Source: Candidatus Roseilinea mizusawaensis (GTDB taxonomy: Bacteria; Chloroflexota; Anaerolineae; J036; Brachytrichaceae). From it: a stretch of 64,000 nt of DNA. Location: the NCBI GenBank assembly GCA_016841965.1, contig JAEANN010000044.1, positions 124,001-188,000 on the forward strand, in the 5' to 3' direction. Of the stretch, positions 15,076 to 23,738 are shown one piece after another. A program made the position numbers and the translations under genes. How positions within the stretch are numbered: the first letter of the stretch is position 1; every line of letters starts with the position of its first letter. Under the pieces are notes generated by a model, which did not search any database, was not told the origin of the DNA, and worked only from the letters and a program-made list of their open reading frames with translations.

Positions 15076-16470
15076 ATGATGGGTCATGGGCACGACACGA
15101 GGACGCAGGCGCGCACACCCCGGCCAGAGAAATGGGCCGGCGTTCCTGACACGCAATGGGACGATTGGCGATGGCAACTGTCCAATCGCCTCAACTCCTA
15201 TGAGGAGTTGGCCGAGATCATTCATTTGACCCCAGAGGAAGAAGCCGGCCTGCGCGCCGAGGGCAAGTTCCGCGTTGACATCACGCCGTACTTTGCTTCA
15301 CTGATCGATCCCGATGACCCGGACTGCCCAGTGCGCCAGCAGGTGATTCCCCGCGCCAGCGAACTAGAAGGCTTCGAGGCCATGATGCGCGATTCGCTGG
15401 CCGAGGACCAGCATTCGCCCGTACCGGGTCTGGTGCATCGCTACCCCGATCGCGTGTTGATGCTGGTGACGACGCAGTGCGCTTCATATTGCCGCTATTG
15501 CACCCGCAGCCGCATTGTGGGCGACCCGCACGCCACATTCAGCCGGCAGCACCACGATGCGCAGATCGATTACATCCGCCGCACACCGCAGGTGCGCGAT
15601 GTGCTGCTCAGCGGCGGCGACCCGCTCACCTTGCCGCACAAGGTGTTGGACGATCTGTTGCGCCGGCTGCGCGAGATTCCGCATGTCGAGATTGTCCGCA
15701 TCGGCTCGCGCGTGCCGGTCTTCTTGCCCCAGCGCATCACCGACGAGCTGGTGACCATGCTGCGCCGGTATCACCCGCTGTGGATGAACATTCACGTCAA
15801 CCACCCCAAAGAAATCACCCCGGAACTGGCGCGCGCGTGCGCCAGGCTGGCCGACGCCGGCATCCCACTGGGCAACCAAAGTGTGTTGCTGGCCGGCGTC
15901 AACGATCACCCCGACACGATCAAGAAACTGTGCCACGAGCTGGTGAAAATCCGCGTGCGGCCTTACTACCTGTATCAGTGCGATCTGGTGCAGGGCAGCG
16001 GCCATTTTCGCACGACCATCGCCGCCGGCCTGGAAATCATGGAAGCTCTGCGCGGCCACACCAGCGGCTATGCCATCCCGCTTTACACGGTCGATCTGCC
16101 CGGCGGCGGCGGCAAGGTGCCGGTGTTGCCGAACTACCTCATCAGCCAGTCGCCCGATCGGGCGGTCTTCCGCAACTTCGAGGGGTACATCTCCACCTAC
16201 GTTCAACCCACAGACTACAAGCGTCCCCGCCGCACACGTTGGACGGCCGAGCCAACCGAGGAGCCGGGCCAAAAGGGCGTGTCATCGCTCCTTTCGGGCG
16301 AGGCCATGAACATCAAGCCCGAAGGGTGGACCGGCACGCACATGCGCGGCCGCGAAGTCGAGGAATGGGTGAACGAACACGGCACGCTGGAACAGATCGA
16401 CCAGATGCCCAACGTGCAGGTTGTGTCAAGCGGCAACGGCCACACACCGGTGTGGCAGCAGGTGAATTGA
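15076..16470 (+). CDS. kamA: lysine 2,3-aminomutase family radical SAM enzyme
   Basis: A 464-residue radical SAM/PLP aminomutase. The [4Fe-4S] cysteine triad CASYCRYC (Cys135, Cys139, Cys142) is followed by the SAM-contact LLSGGDPLTLP (about 176-186) and the PLP lysine loop LPGGGGKVPVLPNY (about 341-354), all in family order and at family length. The reaction is migration of the alpha-amino group of lysine (or glutamate in the EAM subgroup) to the beta carbon. Shine-Dalgarno AGGAGG supports the start. No beta-lysine acetyltransferase (ablB) or lysine fermentation genes adjoin it, so whether it makes beta-lysine as an osmolyte precursor or serves another role is open. Confidence 0.9.
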   Translation: MMGHGHDTRTQARTPRPEKWAGVPDTQWDDWRWQLSNRLNSYEELAEIIHLTPEEEAGLRAEGKFRVDITPYFASLIDPDDPDCPVRQQVIPRASELEGFEAMMRDSLAEDQHSPVPGLVHRYPDRVLMLVTTQCASYCRYCTRSRIVGDPHATFSRQHHDAQIDYIRRTPQVRDVLLSGGDPLTLPHKVLDDLLRRLREIPHVEIVRIGSRVPVFLPQRITDELVTMLRRYHPLWMNIHVNHPKEITPELARACARLADAGIPLGNQSVLLAGVNDHPDTIKKLCHELVKIRVRPYYLYQCDLVQGSGHFRTTIAAGLEIMEALRGHTSGYAIPLYTVDLPGGGGKVPVLPNYLISQSPDRAVFRNFEGYISTYVQPTDYKRPRRTRWTAEPTEEPGQKGVSSLLSGEAMNIKPEGWTGTHMRGREVEEWVNEHGTLEQIDQMPNVQVVSSGNGHTPVWQQVN

Positions 16471-16495
16471 TGTCTCCCTCTCCCATGTGATGTTC

Positions 16496-16521
16496 GTGGC
16501 GCAAGATTAATCTTGCGCCAC
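16496..16521. terminator. perfect 26-nt palindrome between convergent genes
   Basis: A perfect inverted repeat centred on CAAGATTAATCTTG lies between the kamA stop and the apgM stop. It has no T-tract, but its place between convergent genes suggests a shared terminator. Related palindromes occur at 31560-31590 and 60835-60852. Confidence 0.6.
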
Positions 16522-16538
16522 GGTGGCGCGGGTGAGGG

Positions 16539-17762
16539 TTACGCGCCGTACTTGGCCAGCCGGCCGGCATGGGCCAGGGCCAACGTCATGATATCGGTGG
16601 CGCGGAAGGTGCCCAGGCCGCCGGTCGAAGCCTCGCGCTCGCCGAACACCACGCTGCGATCGCGGCGCGCCGTGGCCGGCGCCCACAACAACAGCGGCAC
16701 CGGATGCCACGAGTGCGACTTGAGCTGGCTGGGTGTGCTGTGGTCGCCGGTGATGATCAGCACATCCGGCTTGAGCGCCAGCAGCATCGGCAACGCGGCG
16801 TCCACTTCCTCGATCACTTTCATCTTGGCGTCAAAGTTGCCGTCTTCCCCGCGCGAGTCGGTGTACTTGATGTGAATGAACAGGAAGTCGTAATCGTTCC
16901 ACACTTGCTGCGCCACTTCGAACTCTTCCTGTGCCGTGTGGGCGTGATGCTGAATGGGCGCCATGCCGACCAGTGAGGCCAGCCCGCGATACATCGGGTA
17001 GACGGTAATCGCGCCGGCGCGCAGGCCATACACGTCCTTGTACTGGGGCAGGGCGGGATATTTTGCAAAGCCACGCAGCGTCATGCCATTGGCTGGCCTG
17101 TCGTCGCGAATGACGGCCGTGGCTTTGGCAATCCACTCGTTGAACAATCGGGCGGCGCGCTCCGAAGCAGCATCATGCGCCACCACCGGCAACGGAGCAG
17201 CGCCGACGCGCTGCGGGTCCGTCTCGGACAGATTGCCGCCCAGCCCTTCACCGCGCATGACCACAACAAAGCGATAGTCCTGCACCGGCTCTACAAAAAA
17301 TTCCACGCCCGGCTCTGATGTATTGATGCCGGCGGCGTTGATCTTTTTCACCAGTTCGGCGCACTTCTCGGTGGGAATGCGTCCCGCGCGCCGGTCGGTG
17401 ATCAGGCCGTTGGCGTCGAGCGTGCAAAAGTTGCCGCGCGCGCACACGTCTCTGTCTGTCACTGCGAAGCCGATGCCCACGGCTTCGAGCACGCCGCGCC
17501 CGATCTCATAGTGCAGCGGGTCGTAGCCGAACAGTCCGAGGTGGCCGGGACCGCTGCCGCCGGTGATGCCGATGTCCACCGGGTAATGCTGGCCCAGGCA
17601 TCCCTCGGCAGCCAGGCGATCCATGTTAGGGGTGCGCGCCGCTTCCAGTTCGGTCAGATCGTCAGACGGGCGCGGCAGGCCGCCCAGCCCGTCGAGCACC
17701 AGCAGCACGATTTTGGTGTTGGCCGGCTGGAGCAGGTCTTGAAGCAATTTGAAGTTAGCCAT
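16539..17762 (-). CDS. apgM: 2,3-bisphosphoglycerate-independent phosphoglycerate mutase, archaeal type
   Basis: A 407-residue alkaline-phosphatase superfamily enzyme that interconverts 3- and 2-phosphoglycerate. Metal-binding motifs VLDGLGG near the N-terminus and ITGDHSTPSQL near residue 328 are present, as is HSWHPVP. The serine loop reads GGSGPGHLGLFGYDP rather than the GSDTAHLS form of many archaeal ApgM; the serine itself is retained. The ATG at 17762 (MANFK) is preferred; a TTG at 17768 is in frame. It is divergent from the isopentenyl phosphate kinase gene, and a minus-strand TACAAT at 17810-17815 may drive it. Confidence 0.9.
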   Translation of the reverse strand: MANFKLLQDLLQPANTKIVLLVLDGLGGLPRPSDDLTELEAARTPNMDRLAAEGCLGQHYPVDIGITGGSGPGHLGLFGYDPLHYEIGRGVLEAVGIGFAVTDRDVCARGNFCTLDANGLITDRRAGRIPTEKCAELVKKINAAGINTSEPGVEFFVEPVQDYRFVVVMRGEGLGGNLSETDPQRVGAAPLPVVAHDAASERAARLFNEWIAKATAVIRDDRPANGMTLRGFAKYPALPQYKDVYGLRAGAITVYPMYRGLASLVGMAPIQHHAHTAQEEFEVAQQVWNDYDFLFIHIKYTDSRGEDGNFDAKMKVIEEVDAALPMLLALKPDVLIITGDHSTPSQLKSHSWHPVPLLLWAPATARRDRSVVFGEREASTGGLGTFRATDIMTLALAHAGRLAKYGA

Positions 17763-17809
17763 TTTCAAGCAGCCTTGTTGGATGAGTGAGATTGATTCGA
17801 ACGCAGGGT

Positions 17810-17815
17810 ATTGTA
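17810..17815 (-). promoter_or_regulatory. probable -10 hexamer TACAAT for apgM
   Basis: Minus-strand TACAAT lies about 47 nt upstream of the apgM ATG. GATTCGA and TCGAATC flank it as an inverted repeat (about 17794-17830), which may be an operator for the divergent pair. Confidence 0.4.
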
Positions 17816-17830
17816 CGTGCGGATCGAATC

Positions 17831-17854
17831 CGCGACGCCGCGACGTCGCGACGC
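17831..17854. repeat. 8-bp tandem repeat CGCGACGC in the ipk promoter
   Basis: Three tandem units (CGCGACGC, CGCGACGT, CGCGACGC) include the perfect palindrome CGCGACGTCGCG (17839-17850). They occupy the -35 region of the ipk promoter, so they may act as an operator or be one more short tandem repeat. Confidence 0.7.
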
Positions 17855-17862
17855 CGGCTGCA

Positions 17863-17868
17863 TATAAT
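17863..17868 (+). promoter_or_regulatory. -10 hexamer TATAAT, leaderless ipk promoter
   Basis: A consensus TATAAT ends 7 nt before the ATG at 17876; no Shine-Dalgarno is present. Confidence 0.65.
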
Positions 17869-17875
17869 CGCCGGC

Positions 17876-18691
17876 ATGATCTTCCTCAAGCTTGGCGGTT
17901 CCCTCATCACCGACAAGACGCGCGACAACACGCCGCGCCCAGAGGTGATTGCGCGTCTGGCGCAGGAACTGGCCGGCGCGCTGTCCAGGTCGCCCATGCC
18001 GGTGTTGCTGGGGCATGGCAGCGGGTCGTTCGGTCACGCGGCGGCGCGACGCTATGGCACGCGCGCTGGCCTGCGCGACGCCGCAAGCTGGCGCGGGTTT
18101 GCGGCGGTGTCGGTGGCCGCCGCGCGTCTCAATCGGATTGTGGCCGATGCGCTGCACGAAGCCGGCGTCGCTGTCTTCAGTGTGTTGCCCTCGGCTTCGG
18201 CGCGCTGCCACGACGGCGCGTTGCGCTACCTGGACACGCGCCCCCTTCGCGCGGCGCTGCGCAACGGCATTGCCCCGCTGGTGATGGGCGATGTGGCGCT
18301 GGACGATGCCCGCGGGATGACGATTGTCTCGACGGAAGAGGTGTTTGCGTATCTGGTGAATGACTTTGCCGGCGATCCCGACCTGCGCGTGACGCGCGTG
18401 TTGCTGGCCGGCGAGACCGAGGGCGTGTATGCCGGCGGCGACCCCGCGCGGGTGATTCCGCGCATCACGCCGGCTACCTGGGAAGCCGTGCGCGCCGGCG
18501 TGGGCGGCTCGCGCGGGGCCGATGTCACCGGCGGCATGGCCTCCAAAGTGCAAGACATGCTGCGACTGGTCAGCGATCACCCCGGCCTGACCGCCTGCAT
18601 TTTCTCCGGCCTGATAGAGGGGAATGTGGCGCGCGCGCTGGCCGGCGAATCGGTCGGCACCTTGATTGCACGGAACGGTGAAAGCGCATGA
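17876..18691 (+). CDS. ipk: isopentenyl phosphate kinase
   Basis: A 271-residue amino-acid-kinase-fold enzyme that phosphorylates isopentenyl phosphate to isopentenyl diphosphate, the last step of the alternative mevalonate route known from archaea and from the Chloroflexota Roseiflexus. Evidence is the N-terminal FLKLGGSLITDK (3-14), the substrate histidine loop GHGSGSFGHAAARRYG (about 44-60), which distinguishes IPK from other kinases of the fold, and DVTGGMASKV near 220. The start at 17876 follows a TATAAT by 7 nt; an in-frame ATG at 17786 would include the divergent promoter region. The M14 peptidase overlaps its stop by 4 nt (ATGA). Confidence 0.9.
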   Translation: MIFLKLGGSLITDKTRDNTPRPEVIARLAQELAGALSRSPMPVLLGHGSGSFGHAAARRYGTRAGLRDAASWRGFAAVSVAAARLNRIVADALHEAGVAVFSVLPSASARCHDGALRYLDTRPLRAALRNGIAPLVMGDVALDDARGMTIVSTEEVFAYLVNDFAGDPDLRVTRVLLAGETEGVYAGGDPARVIPRITPATWEAVRAGVGGSRGADVTGGMASKVQDMLRLVSDHPGLTACIFSGLIEGNVARALAGESVGTLIARNGESA

Positions 18692-20385
18692 GCAGCCCGG
18701 TTCGTGCTTTTCGCCGGATGCTGGCCGTGTTGTGTGTGGCGCTGACCCTGGCGCTGCCGGCCCGCGCCGGCGACCCGCTGGACGGCGCCGGCGCAAAGTC
18801 CATCTACCGCGTGTTTGTGCGCAGCGGGGATGACATGCGCCGGCTGCTTGCGGCCGGCTGGGATGTGATCGAGGCGCGCGGGCCGGATTACCTGCTGATC
18901 GTCGCGGACGCGGCGCAAGTCGGGGCCTTGCGCCGGCAGGGATTCAGCGTGCTGCCAGAACATACAGATGCCGCCCGGCTCACCCCCTTTACGTTCTACG
19001 GCGGCTACCACACCGTCTTCGAGCACTACCAGCATCTCGATGCCGTCGCTGCTGCCTATCCACACCTGGCGCGCGTGATTGACTACGGCGATTCGTGGCG
19101 CAAGACAATTCACCCGACTGGCCCGCACGACCTCAAAGCCATCTGCATCACCCGGTTGCGCCCCGGCGATTGCGTGCTGAATCCGAACACCGACAAGCCG
19201 CGCTTCCTGATGATGGCTGCCATCCATGCTCGCGAACTCAGCACCTCGGAGATGGCCTGGCGCTGGATCGATTACCTGGTGGCCGGCTATGGCAGCGACC
19301 CCGATGTGACCTGGCTGCTCGATCATCAGGAGATGTGGGTGATTCCGGTCGCCAATCCCGATGGCCGCTTCATCGTCGAGACCTCGAATATGTGGCAGCG
19401 CAAGAATGCTAACACCACGCACTGCCCGTCTGGTGCCTTTGGGGTGGATTTGAACCGCAACGCGAGTTTCGCCTGGGGCGGATCGGGATCGAGCGGCAAT
19501 TCATGCGATGAAACCTATCGTGGGCCGGCCCCGGCTTCCGAGCCGGAGGAATATCACCTCGAGGCGCTGATGCAACAGTTGTTCCGCGATCAACGCGGCC
19601 CGCTCATCACCGACACCGCGCCGTTGACCACCAGCGGCGTGATGCTGACCTTGCACAGCTACAGCAACCTGGTCTTATTTCCCTGGGGCTGGGTGCAATG
19701 CGCATATGGATCGCCCTGCCCATCGGACAAGCGCGCGCCCAACGACGCCGGCCTGCGCGCGCTGGGCTTTCGCATGAGTTACTTCAACGGGTACACCGCC
19801 GGCCAGGCCCCGGAGGCGTTGTACTGGGCGGATGGCACGACCGACGACTGGGCCTATGGCGCGCTGGGCATCCCGGCCTACACCTTTGAGATTGGGCCGG
19901 CGAGCGGCGCATGTGGCGCTTTTCATCCCGACTATGCCTGCCAGGACAGCCTGTTCTGGCCGCAGAACCGGGGGGCGTTTGTGTATGCGGCAAAAGCGGC
20001 GCGCCAGCCTTATGCGCTGGCGCATGGCCCGTCGGCGCTGTCACTCACGCTGGGTGTGTCCGGCACACTGCTGACCGTCGCGGCGACGATCGACGACGCC
20101 ACACTGGGCCTGGCCGGCTTTGACCGGCCGGCGGCGCAAGCCATCAGCGCCGCTGAGGTGTATGTCGATGTCCCGCCGTGGGCCGGCGGCGTTCCTATCC
20201 CCATGACTGCGCAGGATGGCAGTTTCGATGCGCCGTCGGAGCGGGTGATGGTCACACTCGACATGGGCAGCCTGAACCTGGGCCGGCAGCTTGTCTTCGT
20301 GCGCGGGCGCGATGCAGCCGGCAACTGGGGGCCGGTGACGGCGATGTGGCTCAACCAACTCACGCTGCCCCTGGTTTTTAGATAG
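18688..20385 (+). CDS. secreted M14 zinc carboxypeptidase
   Basis: A 565-residue exported metallocarboxypeptidase. A signal peptide (about 1-28, hydrophobic MLAVLCVALTLALPARA ending in an AxA-type site) precedes a domain with the zinc motif HARE (about 182-185), NPDGR for substrate binding, GVDLNRNASF for the arginine/asparagine pocket, the third zinc ligand LHSYSNLVLFPWG, and a catalytic-glutamate region TFEIGPA. It cleaves C-terminal residues from peptides. A beta-rich domain follows from about 450, and the protein ends in TLPLVFR, a tail also suggested in another secreted protein here. Start overlaps the ipk stop (ATGA), so the two are co-translated although functionally unrelated. Confidence 0.88.
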   Translation: MSSPVRAFRRMLAVLCVALTLALPARAGDPLDGAGAKSIYRVFVRSGDDMRRLLAAGWDVIEARGPDYLLIVADAAQVGALRRQGFSVLPEHTDAARLTPFTFYGGYHTVFEHYQHLDAVAAAYPHLARVIDYGDSWRKTIHPTGPHDLKAICITRLRPGDCVLNPNTDKPRFLMMAAIHARELSTSEMAWRWIDYLVAGYGSDPDVTWLLDHQEMWVIPVANPDGRFIVETSNMWQRKNANTTHCPSGAFGVDLNRNASFAWGGSGSSGNSCDETYRGPAPASEPEEYHLEALMQQLFRDQRGPLITDTAPLTTSGVMLTLHSYSNLVLFPWGWVQCAYGSPCPSDKRAPNDAGLRALGFRMSYFNGYTAGQAPEALYWADGTTDDWAYGALGIPAYTFEIGPASGACGAFHPDYACQDSLFWPQNRGAFVYAAKAARQPYALAHGPSALSLTLGVSGTLLTVAATIDDATLGLAGFDRPAAQAISAAEVYVDVPPWAGGVPIPMTAQDGSFDAPSERVMVTLDMGSLNLGRQLVFVRGRDAAGNWGPVTAMWLNQLTLPLVFR

Positions 20386-20398
20386 CGCGAGAGTTTCA

Positions 20399-23152
20399 GT
20401 GTCTGTGCTCGACGTTCTTGCTGAGTGGCGCGCCGACCGCGCGTTCATGCGCGATGTGACAGCCTGGGAGCGCGCCCCGGCTCAGCCGGCCCGTTACGCG
20501 TCCTTTCCCCCCGGCCTCCATGCGGCGCTGATCGAGGCGCTGCAGCGGCGCGGCATCGAGTCGCCCTACACGCATCAGGCGCAGGCCATCGCCTCGGCGC
20601 TCGAAGGCCGGCACACCGTGGTCGTCGCGCGCGCCGCCGGTGGCAAATCCCTCTGCTTTCACGCGCCCATCCTCAACGCCCTGCTCGCAGACCCCGATTC
20701 CCGCGCGCTGTGCCTCTTCCCCACCAAAGCCCTCGCACAAGACCAGCTCGCCCACCTGCGATTGTCGATTGACGATTTGCAAGCCCAGGGTGCATTCCCA
20801 ATCGTCAATCGTCAATCGTCAATCGTCAATGTCTATGACGGCGACACGCCGCAAGGCAAACGCGCCGACATCCGGCGCGACGCACGCATCGTCATCAGCA
20901 ACGTGGACATGCTGCACGTCGGCATTTTGCCGCATCACACGCGCTGGGCGGCCCTGTTCAAAAATTTAAGGTTTGTGGTGTTGGACGAGATGCACCTGTA
21001 CCGCGGCATCTTTGGCAGCCATGTGGCCAATGTGCTGCGCCGGCTGCGACGCCTGTGCACCTTCTATGGTTCGCAACCGGTTTTCATCCTTGCCTCTGCC
21101 ACCACGGCCAACCCGCGCGAGCATGCCCAGACGTTGATCGAAGCGCCGGTGAGCGTGATCGACGACGACGGCAGCCCGCATGGCGAACAGCATGTCTTGA
21201 TCGTCAATCCGCCCATCGTCGATGCCGAACTGGGCCTGCGGCGCAGCAGCGCGTTGGTTGCCCCGGAAATTGCCGCGCGCTTCATCGACGCCGGCGCGCA
21301 AACCATTTGCTTTGCCCGTTCGCGCCAGGACACCGAAGTGCTGCTGACCTATTTGCGCGAGCGCGTGGGACGAGACACACGAGTCAGCAATCAGCAGTCG
21401 CGAGACAGGAGCGAGCAGAGGAAATCGCTCAATCGTCAATCGTCAATCGGTAATCGGCAATCCCTCGATCCAAAATCCGAAATCGTCGGCTATCGCGGCG
21501 GGTATTTGCCCGAAGAGCGGCGCGAGATCGAAGCCGGCCTGCGCAATGGCTGCGTGCGCGCTGTGGTGGCCACCAATGCGCTGGAGCTGGGCATCGACAT
21601 CGGCGAACTGGACGCCTGTGTGATGTTGGGCTACCCCGGCAGCATCGCCAGCTTCTGGCAGCAGGCCGGGCGCGCCGGCCGGCGGCGCAATGCCTCGGTC
21701 GCGGTAATGGTGGCCGGCGCCACGCCGCTCGACCAATACCTGGCTGCCCATCCCGAATACCTGTTCCGTCAGTCGCCCGAACACGCGCGCCTCGCGCCCG
21801 ACAACCTGGGTGTGCTGGCGGCGCACGTCGCCTGCGCCACGTTCGAGCTGCCCTTCACGCAGGGTGACCGGCTGGGGCGGGTCGAGGTGAGCGACCTGCT
21901 CGATGTGCTGGCCGAAGAAGGCGACATCCACGCCAGCGGTGTGTCATCTTTGCCTCTCTTCCGCCCCGATGTCTCGCCAATAGACGATCCCCAATCGCCA
22001 ATCGTCAATTCCCAATCGTCAATCTCAAACCCCAAGTCCAAAATCCAAAATCGTTACACCTGGGTTGGCGACAGCTACCCGGCCGATCGCGTCAGCCTGC
22101 GCGGCATCGGCGAGCGGATCATCATTGTCGAGCCGGGCGGCTATGCCGGCCAGCCCCACGACCGCCTGATCGGCGAGACCGAGCGCGCAATTGCGCCGGC
22201 GCGCGTGTATCCCGGCGCCATCTACCTGCATCAGGGCCAGACGTATCAGATCACGCATCTGGACTGGGAGGAGGGCCGCGCCAGCGCACGGCGCATCGAG
22301 GCCGACTATTACACCGACGCTTCGGTGGTGTCGGAAGTCAGCGTCCTGGCAGAGCTGGATGCACGCGGGCAGGCAGCCTGGGGCGAGATCGAAGTCACCT
22401 CGCGCGCGACGCGCTATCGGCAGGTGCAGTTCAACACCCACCGCACGCTGGGCTGGGGCGAGATCGATCTGCCGGCGCAGACGCTACTCACTGCCGGCTA
22501 CTGGTTCAGCGTGCCGGCCGAGGCGGTGCGAGAGCTGGCGCGCGCCGGCGTGCTGCGGCTGCCCAACGACTACGGGCCGAGCTGGCCCAAACAACGCGAC
22601 GCGGCGCGCGCGCGGGACGGCTATCGCTGCGTCGTGTGTGGTGCCCCAGAGCGCCCCGGCCGGCAGCACGACGTACATCACAAGAAGCCATTTCGCCAGT
22701 TCGGCTATGTGCGCGGCGAAAACGAACGCCACATCGAGGCCAATCGCCTGGAAAACCTGGTCACCGTTTGCCCGGCCTGTCATGCCCGCATCGAGACGGC
22801 CGAGGCAACCCGCACGGCCCTGCAGGCGCTGTCGTGGCTGGTGGGCAACCTGGCGCCCCTGTTTGTGATGTGCGACCCCGGCGATCTGGCGACCACCGCC
22901 GACGCACAAAGCCCCCACACCCGCCTGCCCACGCTCACCGTGTACGAGCTGGCGCCGGGCGGCACGGGGCTGGCCGAAGAGCTGTTCGCGCATCATGCCG
23001 ATCTGTTGCAGATGGCCGCCCGGCGCATCCGCGAGTGCGCCTGCGAGCGCGGCTGCCCAGCCTGCGTAGGGCCGGTGGACGAAGCCGCCGACGTGCGTGA
23101 TCTGAAGGCAGACACCCTGCGGCTGATTGCGTCCATCGCCGGTGCGGAATGA
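20399..23152 (+). CDS. DEAD/DEAH-box helicase, YprA/MrfA-like, with HNH-like and DUF1998 regions
   Basis: A 917-residue superfamily 2 helicase. Motif I ARAAGGKS (about 76-83), motif II DEMH (about 196-199), SATT, and motifs V/VI ELGIDIGELD and QQAGRAGRR are in order. A C-terminal DUF1998-type cysteine cluster (CACERGCPACVG, about 880-891) places it near MrfA/YprA DNA-repair helicases. Between them, about 741-800, lies an HNH/zinc-ribbon-like segment: CVVCG, HHKKPFRQFG, then ENLVTVCPACH. Three heptamer-repeat segments are translated in frame at about 121-144, 327-362 and 526-552. Start is GTG 20399, 13 nt after the peptidase stop; no Shine-Dalgarno is seen. Confidence 0.88.
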   Translation: MSVLDVLAEWRADRAFMRDVTAWERAPAQPARYASFPPGLHAALIEALQRRGIESPYTHQAQAIASALEGRHTVVVARAAGGKSLCFHAPILNALLADPDSRALCLFPTKALAQDQLAHLRLSIDDLQAQGAFPIVNRQSSIVNVYDGDTPQGKRADIRRDARIVISNVDMLHVGILPHHTRWAALFKNLRFVVLDEMHLYRGIFGSHVANVLRRLRRLCTFYGSQPVFILASATTANPREHAQTLIEAPVSVIDDDGSPHGEQHVLIVNPPIVDAELGLRRSSALVAPEIAARFIDAGAQTICFARSRQDTEVLLTYLRERVGRDTRVSNQQSRDRSEQRKSLNRQSSIGNRQSLDPKSEIVGYRGGYLPEERREIEAGLRNGCVRAVVATNALELGIDIGELDACVMLGYPGSIASFWQQAGRAGRRRNASVAVMVAGATPLDQYLAAHPEYLFRQSPEHARLAPDNLGVLAAHVACATFELPFTQGDRLGRVEVSDLLDVLAEEGDIHASGVSSLPLFRPDVSPIDDPQSPIVNSQSSISNPKSKIQNRYTWVGDSYPADRVSLRGIGERIIIVEPGGYAGQPHDRLIGETERAIAPARVYPGAIYLHQGQTYQITHLDWEEGRASARRIEADYYTDASVVSEVSVLAELDARGQAAWGEIEVTSRATRYRQVQFNTHRTLGWGEIDLPAQTLLTAGYWFSVPAEAVRELARAGVLRLPNDYGPSWPKQRDAARARDGYRCVVCGAPERPGRQHDVHHKKPFRQFGYVRGENERHIEANRLENLVTVCPACHARIETAEATRTALQALSWLVGNLAPLFVMCDPGDLATTADAQSPHTRLPTLTVYELAPGGTGLAEELFAHHADLLQMAARRIRECACERGCPACVGPVDEAADVRDLKADTLRLIASIAGAE
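20761..20830. repeat. heptamer inverted repeat, helicase insertion 1
   Basis: The right arm (20800-20830) holds four tandem AATCGTC units; the left arm (20761-20777) is their reverse complement with one mismatch over 17 nt. The element is translated (NRQSSIVN and flanks) between the ALAQDQL motif and VYDGDTP. Confidence 0.93.
21380..21485. repeat. heptamer repeat, helicase insertion 2
   Basis: AATCGTC, AATCGGT, AATCGGC and AATCCGA-like units form an A-rich island translated as segments such as NRQSSIGNRQ just before the helicase C-domain GYRGGYLPEERR. The 5' half (21380-21420) has diverged units (GTCAGCAATCAGCAGTC). Confidence 0.88.
21978..22052. repeat. heptamer repeat, helicase insertion 3
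   Basis: Units CCAATCG, AATCGTC and CAAAATC are translated as IVNSQSSIS followed by NPKSKIQNR, lying between the helicase core and the strand leading to YPADRVSLRG. Confidence 0.88.
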
Positions 23153-23265
23153 GTGGGCGGCGCGCACTGGTGCAAACAGGTGAGATCTCACGCCTGACCG
23201 GCTCGTTGGCAGACGCATGCGAGCGCCATGTCGGCCCTTCTACAGGCTACAGGCGCGCCCTGGGG

Positions 23266-23271
23266 TAGACT
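23266..23271 (+). promoter_or_regulatory. -10 hexamer TAGACT, leaderless dtd promoter
   Basis: TAGACT ends 8 nt before the dtd ATG at 23280 and no Shine-Dalgarno is visible. Confidence 0.45.
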
Positions 23272-23279
23272 GTGCGCCC

Positions 23280-23729
23280 ATGCGAGCCATTCTTCAGCGT
23301 GTCACACAGGCCTCGGTGAAAGTGGAAGGGCGCGTCGTGGGCGCGATCGACCACGGCGTGCTGATTTTGTTGGGCGTCACGCACGATGACACCCCGGCCC
23401 AGGCCGACTGGCTGGCGGCCAAGATCGCCGGCTTGCGCATCTTCCGCGCTGCTGATGGCGCGTCGCACTTCGACCGTTCGCTGCGCGAGGTGGCCGGCGC
23501 GGCGCTGGTGGTCTCGCAATTCACGCTGTACGGCGAGGCGCGCAAGGGCCGGCGGCCCGACTTCACGCGCGCTGCCAAACCCGACGTGGCCGAGCCACTG
23601 ATCGACTACTTCTGCGAGCAGTTGCGCCGGCAGGGGGTGCGCGTCGAAACCGGTGTGTTCGGTGCAGATATGGCCGTGGCGCTGGTGAACGATGGGCCGG
23701 TGACGCTCATCCTCGATGCGCCGGCGTGA
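23280..23729 (+). CDS. dtd: D-aminoacyl-tRNA deacylase
   Basis: A 149-residue DTD, the expected family length. It removes D-amino acids (and glycine) from mischarged tRNA. The signature [20 protein letters not shown] (about 79-98) includes the SQFTL motif, and [11 protein letters not shown] near the C-terminus carries the cross-subunit NxGPVT motif. The ATG at 23280 begins the domain; upstream in-frame ATG 23217 would add 21 unrelated residues. It lies 127 nt after the helicase on the same strand. Confidence 0.95.
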   Translation: MRAILQRVTQASVKVEGRVVGAIDHGVLILLGVTHDDTPAQADWLAAKIAGLRIFRAADGASHFDRSLREVAGAALVVSQFTLYGEARKGRRPDFTRAAKPDVAEPLIDYFCEQLRRQGVRVETGVFGADMAVALVNDGPVTLILDAPA

Positions 23730-23738
23730 GTCTTCACG

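Noticed and set aside
22610-22810. Homing endonuclease or intein in the helicase
   Set aside because: There are no intein splice junction residues and the HNH-like part flows directly into conserved helicase C-terminal sequence.
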